Below are positions 1 through 11,709 of a DNA stretch of 64,000 nucleotides, one piece after another. The DNA lies in NCBI GenBank assembly GCA_947095585.1, contig OX352762.1:96384249-96448248 (forward strand), given 5' to 3'. Both the position numbers and the translations under genes were made by a program. The DNA comes from Nephrocerus scutellatus. Taxonomy: Eukaryota; Arthropoda; Insecta; Diptera; Pipunculidae. Numbering within the stretch: the first letter of the stretch is position 1; each line of letters starts with the position of its first letter. The notes below the pieces were generated by a model. It had not been told where the DNA came from. It ran no database searches and was given only the letters and a program-made list of their open reading frames with translations.

Positions 1-490
1 GATTGGAGGGAGACTCTGTATCGGCAACGGACCAATTCCTATCGGCTCCCGCTGCAAAAAGGAATATGTTGAAGAGAATCGATTAAAAACCAAACCTAAA
101 ATAGCGCAACAAAGAAGATGCTATAGATTAATAATCTCGTTATAATAATAATTGTTGACAAAGTTTTTCAAAGCAGAAACGCAAAAGTGAAATACACATT
201 TAACAGATTTTATGAAAATACAGAACATAGAGGTCAGAAGATATGGGCTGACTTTAAAAACGCTTCGAAGCAGTTTAGCTGCAAATTCGCAAGTTATTAA
301 ACGTTAACGCTGAGAATTTAAAAGATCCCAAACTTCAATATGAATTAAAATTATAAATTAAAAAAAAATGCCGAACGTTTTGAGAACTTCGCTTTTTTGA
401 CGATATAGAGCTATCTCTATAACACTCTTTGAAAAATACGGTAAGAGTGAATTTTGTATGGGAGGTACCATACCATACTTCATTGACGTA
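1..490. other. non-coding flank, no gene seen
   Basis: AT-rich sequence without a convincing reading frame. It ends in a TA dinucleotide at 489-490, directly before the terminal repeat of the Tc1-like element. Confidence 0.5.
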
Positions 491-590
491 CAGTGCGGTT
501 CACTAAATTAGACGCACCTAAATGTATTCTGTAAATATTTTCCCTTTTTTTTTTTTTGAATTCTCATCACAGAATAAAAATAGCATAAAT

Positions 591-633
<43 letters not shown>

Positions 634-1700
634 ATCAATACTCAATAAAATACACTTGAACCTAACGGTACTTTTTTACTTTTTTTTTTTTCAAATGACC
701 TTAAAACAACCACATTTTTCCGTTCATTTAATTAGACGCGTCTACAAAATGTAAGAATACACAACGAGACAAGAGAATTTTTTATATTCTTTTACTTTTT
801 TAATTTATTTTGAACTTTTTAGTAGTGAGTAGAACCTCGGCACTTTAAAATTACTTCGAAAATTCTACTCTTCATAGAATTCGTACAAAGATTTTAAGTA
901 ATCCAATGACATTTCAGGCCAATCAGCTTTGATTGATGCGATCAGCTCTTCATTGCTGTCGTAATGCCTGCCTGCTTCGTTAACTTTGCGTGTCAGCCAG
1001 TCCCAAAGGTATTCAATAATATTTAGATCCGTTGAATATGGTGGCTAGGACAATAGTTGGATGTTTTTACACACAACCCAGGCTTTCACGATACGAGCAT
1101 TATGTATCGGAGCATTATCTTGCTGAAATAACCACTGAAAAGGACCAAAAAGTTTCCGGATTTCAGGAAAAGCTCATTGAAGCAAGATCTAATACGAATT
1201 TCCTGTCATTTTGTTGGAAAAACCAATTCAAAGCGCCATAAAACGAATTGACACCCCACAACATAACTCCTCCTTGTCTAGAATGATGACGGATCAACAC
1301 GCAACGCTTCCAGTTTGCACATCCCAGTACATGTGAGCTCTTGCGAATTTCAGTCGCTGTTGCTTTTGTATAGAATTTAGTGGCGGTTTTTTTTAAGCTT
1401 CTATAAAATTTTAAATGTTGAGCACTCAAAATCGCACGATGCACTGTTGATTTACTGGCAATAACCCAAGCTGACGCCCTATTTTGGTTTGTTTGTAGTG
1501 TTTGTAGAAAGAGCAGAATTGGAAGCCAATCTCATAATTTTTAATTTATCTTCAGGTGGTAAAGCTGTCACAGATCTTTCCCGGTAGTTCTTGCCATAAG
1601 ATTCGCGATTTTTAAATAATTTCGGACAAAATGATCACTTCGATCTATTTTCGTGGATATATCGCGATTTGAAAAGCCCTCGGAGTGGTACACGTAAATT
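491..1700 (-). mobile_element. Tc1/mariner-superfamily (Tc1-like) transposon fossil
   Basis: A terminal repeat starting CAGTGCGGTTCACTAAATTA lies at 491, right after a TA dinucleotide, the expected Tc1 target. The minus strand encodes a broken transposase from about 1700 down to about 895. Near 1690-1610 there is a DNA-binding helix region (LRGLSNRDISTKIDRSD). Around 1310-1200 is the segment RQGGVMLWGV, and the end reads PPYSTDLNIIEYLWDWLTRK, the conserved block around the last catalytic residues. Several stops and frameshifts interrupt it, so it is inactive. A second copy of the terminal motif lies inside at about 718-750, as in elements with paired transposase-binding sites. The far terminal repeat was not found; the element is cut off near 1700, where satellite sequence follows. 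Confidence 0.8.
592..631. repeat. (GA)n microsatellite
   Basis: About 20 uninterrupted GA dinucleotides, inside the terminal region of the Tc1-like fossil. Confidence 0.95.
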
Positions 1701-1814
1701 TTTGCACTTGTGACGTACAAACCCCCAAAACTAATCAGTTCTCCGCTTGGTTCTCAATCATTTCATTGCCGAGAAATTATTTTAATTATATTTTTTTTAA
1801 ATCAAAGGGGGGCA

Positions 1815-2165
1815 AATTGTTTACAAAATTTACCCGATTTTCTTCAAATTTTATATGCATGTGTATCTCATGGACAACAACACTTTCTGTAAAAATTTGG
1901 AAGTGAAAAAGCCCCGGTGCCGGGGTGCTCTCTAACAAAAATTTTAAAAAATTTACCCGATTTTATTCAAACTGCACATGTGTATTCCCGATTATAGAAT
2001 TTACACGAACAAGTTAAATTTTTATGGGTTTTTTTATTTTATTTAATTAATTTTTAATAATACAAGCTTTTCTAGTTTCATTGAAATTTTGCACTCATGA
2101 ATATCTCCGATGACAACACTATCTGATAAAATGTGGGGTCATTTTGGTGAATTTTTTTAAAATTA
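1815..2165 (-). repeat. satellite family 1 fragment (two partial units)
   Basis: On the minus strand two stretches match the ~120-bp unit of the array at 15.7-16.7 kb, with the blocks 'acaaaaagtgttgtc', 'cggagatacacatgtgtat' and 'aaatttgaagaaaatcgggta' recognisable though diverged. At about 1985-2045 the minus strand also carries the family's left-end module ('aacccataaaaat', then 'gtaaattctataat'). Confidence 0.7.
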
Positions 2166-2888
2166 GTTCGATTTTCATACCGATTTGGTCGATTTTGTCA
2201 TCCGCAATTTTTTCAAATAGTCTACCAAACGAAATCTCGCCATTATTTAAATAAGGTGAGACTAAAACAGTATAGATAAGCAAAAAATGCCAACATGACT
2301 TAAGATATATTTTCGGTGTATTGGTCAAATTGTTGTCAAATCGAGCCAATCGGACATTTCGGGCCCCGTTAGACTGGTTAAGAAAATAGACCAATAGCGA
2401 AATAGACCAAAATAAATCAAACAGATTTAAACCAGAAAAGTTGCAAATAATACGGATACGGTTTATAATCTTCTGGAATTTGTTTTGATATAGCTCCTAC
2501 CTCATAAAAAGTGAAATATTTATATATTTTTTATTATTAGTACATAATATGATGTAAAAATACTATAACTACTTTTGTTATACAGTTAACTTTATAATTT
2601 TTGTATTTTTTGTGAATAAAATCACTTTTACTTTTCCTCTTTTGCAAAGGAAATCTACTTTAGTGCGGCCATTTCACTTTTGTGTTGCACGATTTTTAAA
2701 AGGAAAATTTATATTCCGTAAAATCATGAATAAGAACTTCATTAACTGGGTAATAAATAATAATAATAACAAAACTTTTATTTTTACATTGTATTTTTTG
2801 TTTATAATCGTCAAATTATCTTTTTGAGGTAGGAGCTATTTCACAGTTTAACCAATATGGTCGTTAATGTTACAAAAAATAATAATAA
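2166..2888. other. AT-rich non-coding stretch
   Basis: No gene or recognisable element. Only short, unsupported reading frames are present. Confidence 0.4.
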
Positions 2889-3085
2889 TAATGTTCGGCA
2901 CGACGGTCCATGGCCTAGCTTCTCGCGACCATTTGTATTGTGCATGTATATTTTTGCACACAAATAATTGGATAAATGGGACCTACAATATTTAATGTCG
3001 CATCCAAACGGCGAATTGGGAAGCTTTCCCTGACTGACATTACTCTCAGATGATTGTCAGACATTCGCGAGAGGTGGGACCGTGA
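2889..3085 (-). mobile_element. tRNA-derived SINE, head-truncated copy
   Basis: Read on the minus strand, this matches the body of the complete SINE at 32251-32521. Shared blocks include the reverse of 'cattcgcgagaggtggga', the 'tgcacacaaat' region and 'gcctagcttctcgcgacc', and it ends in an (ATT)n tail at 2880-2895. The tRNA-like head with A and B boxes is missing; a TTTTA repeat stands in its place. Confidence 0.8.
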
Positions 3086-3140
3086 AGAATTTTATTTTTA
3101 TTTTTATTTTTATTTTATTTTATTTTATTTTTATTTTTAC
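3086..3140. repeat. (TTTTA)n simple repeat
   Basis: About ten copies of TTTTA/TTTTTA. It abuts the truncated head end of the SINE copy. Confidence 0.85.
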
Positions 3141-3784
3141 TATTAGCTTAATAATTTTTTTGATTTATATTTATATCGCAGGTTTTCCGATATGGAGAAG
3201 CAGAAACTGTACTATTTTTTGTTACTTTTCTTTTCCTCACCCTGAATCTATTTCCTTACATACATTAAATTGAAGATTGTAGATAAGTGTTATTAAAATC
3301 TGTACAATGCTTATTTATTTATTTGTTATAGTATATGGATTTAAAACAAACATGAAAACAGGAAAACTTTTACCAATTAGTCTACAAAATCATTTAACGG
3401 TAACCATATTACAACACCAATCAATAAGAAACACCTAAAATTGGTCGGGAGAAAGAAATATAAAGGAAATATAATTTGAAATCATTTTAAAAAACATGCT
3501 AAACGCCTTGCAATTACAATTGCTTTACTTTTTTATTTAATTCTACGTATTATTAATTACTTATTTATGGTCGTTAATAATGAACAAATGCCAAAATCAA
3601 TTTATAGCTAAAGCACTGAGTCACTCCGCCATATGGAGTTTTTCTTTTTATTTAATACATAAACTCTGAAATTTATATTTAAAATTATAATTTTGGTTAT
3701 CAATTAGTCATAGATATTTTACACAATAAGAAGGAGTAGGCAGTTAGTTAGCTTTATATTTTTATTGTTTATTATTATTCGTCA
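3141..3784. other. non-coding stretch, nothing recognised
   Basis: AT-rich, with no supported gene, element end or structured repeat. Confidence 0.4.
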
Positions 3785-4104
3785 ACTATAATTTGGAAAA
3801 TGATTCATGGGTATATATCTATCTCAAATGTTGTACAAAAACTGCTTCCCGATGATTTGGAAAAGAGACTTGAGTTTTCTAACTGGTTACTGGAGCGGAG
3901 ATTGGATAAAAACGAGTTTATTAGCATTCTTTTGGAGGACGGACGAATATTAATATGGGCTGCGAAAAATCCACACAGAAGTAGGCAGTCATCATTTCAA
4001 CACAAATTGAGCGTCAATATGAGAGGAGGTGTAATTGGAAACAAGTTCATCAGTCCCTTCAAACTAACACCCCAAAAACGGGCTCTAGCATGCATACAAA
4101 ACTA
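3785..4104 (+). pseudogene. fragment of a Tc/IS630-type DDE transposase
   Basis: The reading frame from 3800 contains VVQKLLPDDLEKRLEFSNWL, then an acidic stretch (EDGRILIW), then AAKNPHRSRQSSFQ and SVNMRGGVIGNKFISP. This order matches the middle of insect Tc/IS630-group transposases: '..LLPDDLEKRLEFCNW..', a first catalytic aspartate region, '..NPH..' and 'VNVWCGI'. The conserved catalytic segment is degenerate and both ends are missing, so this is a fossil and not the small gene its open frame might suggest. No terminal repeats were found. Confidence 0.6.
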
Positions 4105-4410
4105 ATGGGCACACATTGAGCACATGTTGTAACTGTTGTTGTACACACATAATCTAACATTATCTTAAATCACACAACATAATTTTTTATTTCTAGAGTT
4201 TGCTTAAAGCAAAAAAACATTTTTTAAAAAATGTAACCTGCTGCAGGTTTCCCCAAGTAGCATAAAATCTATGAGTTTTTCCTAAAACTTGTTAATGAGT
4301 TTTATTTTTATTATTGTTACACGTTCATAAGAAAAAAGTAATAAAACGTTACACATTTTCTGGAGAAAATTTACCACAAAGTCAAAAATTAGCATGGGTA
4401 AGAAAACAGC

Positions 4411-6571
4411 CGGCGGTCAGCCATCGGCATAGTAAGGCGAATAACACAGAATGCTTCAGAGATGCATGTGGCCGCAACTATCTCTGACTGGTGGAAGTGC
4501 GATCAAATCTCCACGTGGTGGCCGCTGGTAATTTTCCTCCAGTTCAGGAAAATCGAAATAATCAGGCTAGTCCCTTCAAAGTAAGGTTGGCCCGAGGCCA
4601 ATAACCTCGCCCGTAAAAAAACCATATTACGGAACCCCAATCAGCCTCGGATACACTGATGAACGACGACGACCACGGCAACGAAAACGGCTTTAAGAAT
4701 TTTCTCATGGAACGTACGCTCACTGTATAGAGCTGTATGGAACTCCATCCCTGTCCTCAGTATGACGTTAAAATCATTCTGGGGATATGAATGCTAAAAT
4801 AGGAAGGGAGCCAGTATTTAGGGAGTACATTGGCACCCATAGCTTACACGAGAACACTAATGACAATAGACAACGAGTCATAGAGATGGCAGCAAGCAAT
4901 AATTTGGTCGTTGCGAGTACAAAGTTCAGGCGTAAAAACATCCACAAAGGCACCTGGGTATCTCTTGATGGAGCCACTCGCAAGCAGATAGACCACGCGT
5001 TGTTAGAACCGATGGGAAGAACACTTTCATCAGTTGCTTAATGGGCAGCTAACTGAGCAACTGGAGGCTCCACCAATGACCGGAGACCCACTATGCTGCC
5101 GCCACCAAGCATAGACGAAGTTTGCAGGTATCCCAGCGAAGCTGAGTTAAACGGAAATACACCAAGCAATTAATGAACTAATAGTGCAAGTATGTTTCTC
5201 ATGGAACGTACGCTCACTGTATAGAGCTGTATGGAACTCCATCCCTGTCCTCAGTATGACGTTAAAATCATTCTGGGGGATATGAATGCTAAAATAGGAA
5301 GGGAGCCAGTATTTAGGGAGTATATTGGCACCCATAGCTTACACGAGAACACTAATGACAATAGACAACGAGTCATAGAGATGGCAGCAAGCAATAATTT
5401 GGTCGTTGCGAGTACAAAGTTCAGGCGTAAAAATATCCACAAAGGCACCTGGGTATCTCTTGATGGAGCCACTCGCAAGCAGATAGACCACGCGTTGTTA
5501 GAACCGATGGGAAGAACACTTTCATCAGTTGCTTAATGGGCAGCTTACTGAGCAACTGGAGGCTCCACCAATGACCGGAGACCCACTATGCTGCCGCCAC
5601 CAAGCATAGACGAAGTTTGCAGGTATCCCAGCGAAGCTGAGTTAAACGGAAATACACCAAGCAATTAATGAACTAATAGTGCAAGTATGGGAGGAAGAAG
5701 CGATGCCAGAAGAGGCATTCTGTGCCCCATACCTGCAGCAATTATCGTGGTATAAAGTTGTTGAGTACTCTAATAGATTTTCTTCTCTATCCTTCAAGAC
5801 AGGATAGCCCCGTACGCTGAAGTCATCATTGGTCCATACCAGTGTGGCTTCATCCCAGGCAAATCAACAACTGATCAGATTTACACCCTTAGACAGGTGA
5901 TGGAAAAAATGTCAAGAATTTCAAAACTCACTATACCGTCTGCGAGTAGAAGATCCAACATTGGTCCCTCAATTCAAATAGTGGAGCGCGAATTGATAAC
6001 AGCATGGAACCAGAAATATGCGGACGGTTGCTTAAAGCCAACAAAGCCTACTTTAGTCTGTCAAGACTCTTCAAATCCATGAATTTAACCATAACATCCA
6101 AGCTACTGGTATATAACACAATGGTCATACCAGTTCTTACATATGGATCCGAGGCTTGGGTGCTTAGCAAAAAGCATTCTGACCTCTTAGCCGCATTCAA
6201 GAGAAAAGTCTTACGGATAATTGTTGGCCCCGTATGTGAGGAAGGACGATTTCTGAGTCTCTACAATGATGAGATCTACGAGGGATACCGCGATGTCGAC
6301 ATCGTGAATAGAATTAAGATCGGTAGGCTCCGGTGGGCAGGACACCTGGTTCGCATGAGCGAAGATGATCCTGCCTGGAATGTCCTTTGCAGTAGGTCTT
6401 TATGGAACACGACAGCAAGGACGGCCAATCCTAGGCTGGAAGGGTGGCGTAGAACAGGACGCCCAAAGTTTAGGGATGCCAAACTGGATGACATCGGCTC
6501 GACCGGTGGATAATTTTTTTGCGGGAGATCAGGTCCGGACACCGGTTCTAGAGCCAAATATGATGATGATG
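4411..6571 (+). mobile_element. RTE-like non-LTR retrotransposon, copy 1 (internally deleted, with target-site duplication)
   Basis: Both ends are defined: the 11-bp sequence AAGAAAACAGC occurs at 4400-4410 and again at 6572-6582. The element starts CGGCGGTCAGCC and ends in a short (TGA)n tail, a type of 3' end typical of RTE-clade elements; the clade is an inference. Coding blocks seen are endonuclease pieces (MNAKIGREPV, SLHENTNDN), RT pieces (CGFIPGKSTTDQIYTLRQV) and the C-terminal region (VLTYGSEAWVLSKKH, GRLRWAGHLVRMSEDDP). Compared with the copy at 29.4 kb, large parts of the endonuclease, linker and RT are deleted and the frame is broken. The remaining piece with the first internal deletions is duplicated in tandem (4701-5689). 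Confidence 0.85.
4701..5689 (+). repeat. ~495-bp tandem duplication inside RTE copy 1
   Basis: 4701-5194 and 5195-5689 are near-identical, differing by a 1-nt indel and a few substitutions. Both carry the same two internal deletions: one before 'tggaactccatccctgtcc', and one joining the endonuclease end (KQIDHALL) directly to the linker (RTLSSVA frame). The duplication therefore happened after those deletions. Confidence 0.9.
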
Positions 6572-6582
6572 AAGAAAACAGC

Positions 6583-8269
6583 AATTGAAGTTGGATATCT
6601 GAAGACTCAAACAAGTTATCAACTTTATTTAAACGCAGTTACAAAGGCTAGAATTTCTTCTAAAAATAAAGTCCTTAACGATGTTTCTTCCATAAGTATT
6701 AACAGAGCAATTTCCATTAACATGGGTCAGGGTAAAACAAAGTAAGCTTTTTCTTAAATCCTAGATAAATGATGTCAACATCAAAGATAGAGCCTTACTG
6801 TAGAACATTTTTTTTCTTAGAATATACCCAAGAATCATTTCCCAAATTATCCTTGACGAATTATGGGACACCCTGTATTATTGTTAAAATATACCATAGA
6901 AATAAGAAATTACTGGAATTAAAGTTATGCACATGAGCCCGCAACTGCGCTGATGTTGTTTTGAGATGGCACCTTGGAACAAAGAACAGGTTTTTTTTGG
7001 GGGTTGCATTCGAACTAAATATGAGAATATCAAACATTGCTTAAGCAGATTTATTTTAATAAAATTTGTAATATTTCGAATTAACGCAACAACATGATCA
7101 CAGAACGCGACTTACTTGTTGCTAAACCATTTTGGAGAATTTCTCCCAAAGTCCTGAAATGGGTGGGATGGATGATAGTTTATTTTAAATTTTAGTAGCT
7201 AAGAAAATTGTTTGTAAATTCTAAGCCTTATGTTTTGTGTACTATGGTTTCTATGAAATGTTAAGGTGGCTTTAAGTTAGTTTTTTTTGTTAGCGTAGTT
7301 AATATTACCTTGAAGAAATTTCGATGCGGAACGTAACGAGGAATCACCTCGTTGGAAAGTTTCCTCTCAGCAAATCTCTTCTGAAACAAAATAACAAAAG
7401 ATGTTTCTTGTTTTTTTGTTATTGTCTCAAATGCAGCAGGTTTGATTTTTTTGTGTTTTATTTTTTATGCTATTTATGAATGAATGTATGTGTAAGTATA
7501 TATATTGAAGCGACATCAAGGCAACATTTATTAAAATTAAGGTAGTAGAATTGGTAAATTAGGCTAGGAATACTATGTATGTACTTGTCGTATGTATAAG
7601 GGTCGATACAAATTTTCCATGGCGTCAACTGGAAATGATACCTTAATGCCATTTTACAATATGTTTACAATATTTCCGATTATTCGGCGAAAAACGATGA
7701 AATTTATACAATATCTGATTGAGAACAATGAATAATACTTCGTTATTTACTCATAAATGTTATTTATTTAAATAATTTAATGTTTTTATTATTTTTTTAA
7801 TTAGATACGCTCATTATTTAACTGCAGATCTTGGTTTGGCTAAGAATTTTGGCAAAATAGCACCAATGCGTGATATTACTAAAATTCATGATTAAATGAT
7901 CAAGAAGAAATTAACACATCTATATAAATAAAAATAAAATGAAATGTGTGTTTTTATTTATTTATGGAAAAAACTCACATTACCCAGCGATTTTTATAAA
8001 ATTTTCCATCTACATGCCATTTCATCTTTTGAGTTGGTTGCGATTAACAACTACACTTCGATCTATCGACCTTGGGAGACCCTACTGACGATACAAGGTC
8101 CGCGAATGCACAGTTCTAAGTCTCATTGTAGTATTAGCGGGCCCCAAGGAGAAATAATCAATTCATGTTCTGAATTAACACTCATAAGTATATAAATTCC
8201 AAGTAGTGTCTGAACGCATGAAAGCTGGGACGAATAAAGGTTCGCTCTTATTGAGTATAACTCAGAAAT
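6583..8269. other. non-coding, with one weak repeat start
   Basis: No gene seen. At about 7915-7950 the sequence 'tatataaataaaaata..atgaaatgtgtg' resembles the left end of the dispersed element also met at 31.96 and 51.61 kb. A phrase near 6860 ('tatgggacaccctgtat') looks like a transposon end, but I could not pair it. Confidence 0.4.
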
Positions 8270-10555
8270 GAAATGATCCAAACGACGTACATGGAAAAAT
8301 GCTGCGAAAACATTGCTGATATGCCAGTAGCGGCACGAATCCACAAGGCACTCATGAAAGATCAGACAAATTGTGTAGGTTTACTAAAAAAGTCCGATGG
8401 TAACTACACGTCGGACCGTGAGGACACAATTAGAACGATACTCCAAGTTCATTTCCCCGGTTCGTCTACTCATGTTTCACACACACACCCTAATGTTCCT
8501 ACCATTGCATTGCCAGCTGGGTAAATAGTTTATTGTGTTTCTTTTTGGCCAATGTAATCCGGGTAACTAGAGTTAACATTAAAAAACTAAATATCACATT
8601 TGCACAACGTTTCGGAACTTTTTGTTATTATTCCATAGTTATATCGAAAAAAATATTTAGTCCAGATAAGGTTAAATGGGTCGTAGGCTCCTTCAAAACC
8701 CCCGGCGGTGATAGCATATTTACAGCGCTCTTACAGAGGGCAATCGATATCATTCTTCCGGGTTTAATTGGGTTTAATTGCTTTATTGAGAGCCAGCTAC
8801 AAATGGGGTTTAATTCCAAATACCTGGAGAAAGCTAAACGTAATTTTTATCCCTTAGCCAGGCAACATACCTAGTGGGCTGCCTTAATTATACAGACCTA
8901 TAAGTCTAACATCATTTGCTCTCAAAATTATGAAAAGACTTATTGATGTTCATATCAGAGCCTGGCAAGATACGCATAATACTCTACACTCAAGTCAGTT
9001 TGCATACTGAAAAGGTGAAGGTAAAAGTACAGTACAGTACACTAGTTAAGAAGATAGAAGGAACTTTTCGTTCCAAAAAAATAGTTCTGTGTGCAGTGAT
9101 GGACATTAAGGGTGCTTTCGATAACACAATAGCAAGAGCAATCAGTAGCAGAGGTATCGACGACTCAACCAACCATTGGATAAGGACCACGTTTGAAAAT
9201 CGAGCTATCACCGCCTCCACCTCCTCCTACTCCTCCTTACTCTCCTTCTTTGGTCACTTGTCATCGACAATCTTCTAGCCGATCTGCACAGATCAGGCTA
9301 CATCGCCATTTACTATGCTGATGGCTTGGCGATTTTAATTAGCGGTTAGTATAGCACGACCATTGCAAATGTCATGCAAGGTGCGTAACTTCACGTTTTA
9401 ACTAACTAAGCAACTAAACTTCAGAAGCTAAAAATAAATCTCTGTCTCAGTTTTACGGGTGCCATACGTACTTGCACAACCGCAGCATAAAAAGCTGTCG
9501 TTGGACCTCATAAGGAAGGCTGCTAGATGCGCTACTAGGCTGCAGCTAGAATACAAATACAAACCAGGTGACTTTGTGTGACATCTTTAAAAATCCTTGA
9601 CTCAATTCCGACATGAGAGAGACATGTTTCGCACTATCCCCGACATCATGGTCAGGGGCACGATTTCGTCAGGTTATTTGCGGTAGTAATATTGAACCGT
9701 ACTATCTGGTCTAACGGTGCTCCAGCACTGGACGCTAAAGGTCTGGTCTGGTACACAGACGGATCGAATGTTGAATCTGGAGTCGGAGCTGCTGTTTTCG
9801 GTCCCAACACCAAAGTCTCGATACTAATAGGTATGAGTCCCACGATTATCCAGGAGGAACTCCATGCCATTGAGGTCTGCGCTAGGATTAACCTTAGTAC
9901 GGGTATTATCGGCGCTACGATTTATATCTTTTAAGATAGTCAGGAAGCACTGAAAATGTTATCGTCCAACACAATGGACTCTAAATAAGTTAAATGCTGC
10001 TACGATACTGCAATCCAAAGCAAGGTATAAGAAGGTGAAGCCCAGTTTTGTCCCTGGTCACCAAGAAATTGCAGGCAACGAATATGCAGATGCACTAGTT
10101 GGGACTGGATCGGAAATTGCGTTCTTATGACCGGAACCCTACAGTGGTGTTAACTGGGCTGCCACCGCAGCGATGATTAAAAAGTGGGACATAAAACTTC
10201 GTCTAGCCCATTGGAATTATATTCCAGGGCTTAGACAATCCAAACAATTAATCAGGCCCTTTTCCTACAAGTAAATCCTTGATCTAGACAAGGAGAGCTT
10301 TAGAAAGCTGATGGCTTTCTCACAGGTCAGTGTGGCTTGCGGTATCACCTAAGCAGAATTAATCTAGGCTCAGGCACGGAATGTAGGTTCTGCTAAGAGG
10401 AGGATGAATCATACGTGCTCTTTCTCTGTGAATGCCTTGCATTAATCTGGTTAAGGAGACGTATTTGGCAGTAGATCTGCGAAACGCTGCCGTTAAGGAC
10501 ATACTATCCTTCATTAAGGAGATCTTTTTAGGTCAGCCACTTTAGCTAGGGTTGT
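8270..10555 (+). mobile_element. LOA/I-group non-LTR retrotransposon fossil (RT plus RNase H)
   Basis: Broken frames appear in the order expected for a LOA/I-type LINE ORF2. The pre-RT linker spans 8273-8524 (ARIHKALMKD ... DGNYTSDREDTIRTILQVHFPG). The RT start is near 8665 (KVKWVVGSFKTPGGDSIFTALLQ) and a palm motif near 9100 (VMDIKGAFDNT). A degenerate 'YADG' region follows near 9315, then RNase H at 9730-9930 (GLVWYTDGSN, GVGAAVFG, EELHAIEVCARINL). The RNase H tail (VPGHQEIAGNEYADALV) is at 10055-10105, and C-terminal debris runs to an A-run near 10555. Many stops and frameshifts make it inactive. Clade assignment rests on the RNase H domain and the 'VKWAVGSF' block. Confidence 0.75.
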
Positions 10556-10684
10556 ATTAAAAAAAAATCAGTAAACTGAATTATAAACGGCTAAATTTTA
10601 ATACAGAAGGTTTGCGAGTGCAACGCAAAAACCATACCATTCCCTTCCAATGGAATGAGCTATACACTCTTCATGTCATTGTAC

Positions 10685-10795
10685 AACTAAAGCAATGAGA
10701 TCTACGACAAAAACTGCATTGTTGATATTGTGAACATCTACCTCACATGATCGAAGAGAAATCTGATTGAAAAGTCCTTTGCGGTAGGGTTTTTT
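10685..10795 (+). mobile_element. short RTE-like LINE relic
   Basis: 'atgagatctacgacaa..ttgttgatattgtgaaca' and 'aagtcctttgcggtagggtt' match the 3' coding part of the RTE copies (for example 42348-42480), with internal deletion. No terminus was identified. Confidence 0.65.
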
Positions 10796-11399
10796 GTAAG
10801 GAAAGTACAAAATACCTTTTACTTTCATTTACATAGTAAAAGAAAGTATAGTAATCATGAAAATTTTCGAACTCGGGATTTTGTCAGAGTAACCATTTCC
10901 GAAAAAACGAAAAAATCTCTGTTTGTCTACTCTACAGTTCAGGCAGCTTAATTGATGGGGATGAAAATTCATATTTAAGCTTTTTACATAAATTTGGAGG
11001 TTCCACTTGATTTTGGCGGAAATCGGCCAACCGGAAGTGGCAGTTTACTTAGCACTTGTGAGAAATCTTTTAAGTGCAAAAGAAAAGTAAAAAAGGTTTT
11101 AAAAAAAATTATTTTTTATATACATTTACATTTCCGGCCCTGTCCGTAAAAGAAATTCGTCTTGTAGCACACTTCCATTTTACTTTTTCAATGGAGTTGA
11201 ACCCTTATTATGGATAGACACTGCGTTGGTTTAGAAATATTTGGATTCAAGAAGGAAAAGAAATTGATGTGATGGGTGGAGTTAAGTGTATTGTGTTCAT
11301 AAGCCCACATTGGCTTTTATCGAATCAATCGTACATTTGAATATTGCAGTACATGGCAACTCTATATAAGACGTTCATCATGACATCGTGAATATTTGT
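10796..11399. other. non-coding stretch downstream of Madm
   Basis: No gene recognised. The text around 10850-11060 ('tcgaactcgggattttgtcag', 'ccgatttccgccaa' on the reverse strand) reads like an old dispersed repeat, but there is no second copy in the window to prove it. Confidence 0.35.
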
Positions 11400-11505
11400 A
11401 ATTTATATGATCAGTGCGATGAGAAGGATTTGCGTTATATGGACGGCTCGGAAATCGAACCCGATGTACTCCAAGTAAGAGCCAATCACTGCACCATCGA
11501 CACTG
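11400..11505 (-). mobile_element. possible tRNA-like SINE head
   Basis: On the minus strand an A-box-like TGGTGCAGTGATTGG (11481-11495) is followed about 20 nt later by a B-box-like GGGTTCGATTTCC (11450-11462). That is the RNA polymerase III layout of a tRNA gene. No acceptor stem can be folded by eye, so a functional tRNA is unlikely. It differs from the SINE family at 32.3 and 48.3 kb. Confidence 0.4.
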
Positions 11506-11564
11506 ATTAAATATGAAAAAGTTTAAATTCCTAATACATAATATAATATATTACAAATATTGTA

Positions 11565-11570
11565 TTTATT
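11565..11570 (-). terminator. candidate poly(A) signal of Madm
   Basis: AATAAA on the minus strand, about 140 nt after the predicted Madm stop codon. The assignment depends on the predicted last exon being right. Confidence 0.45.
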
Positions 11571-11709
11571 TTCAACTCACATGTGAGTCGAATACAATGA
11601 TGATGCAATTATAAGAAACATTATAACCATTCCTTTAAATACAACCAAGCAAAACGTAGACATTCTGTAGTTTGAAAAAAGAATTACCTCCATACAAAAA
11701 CAAAAACAT

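Noticed and set aside
3800..4105. Small 101-residue host gene
   Set aside because: Its blocks match a Tc/IS630-type transposase middle section with lost catalytic residues.
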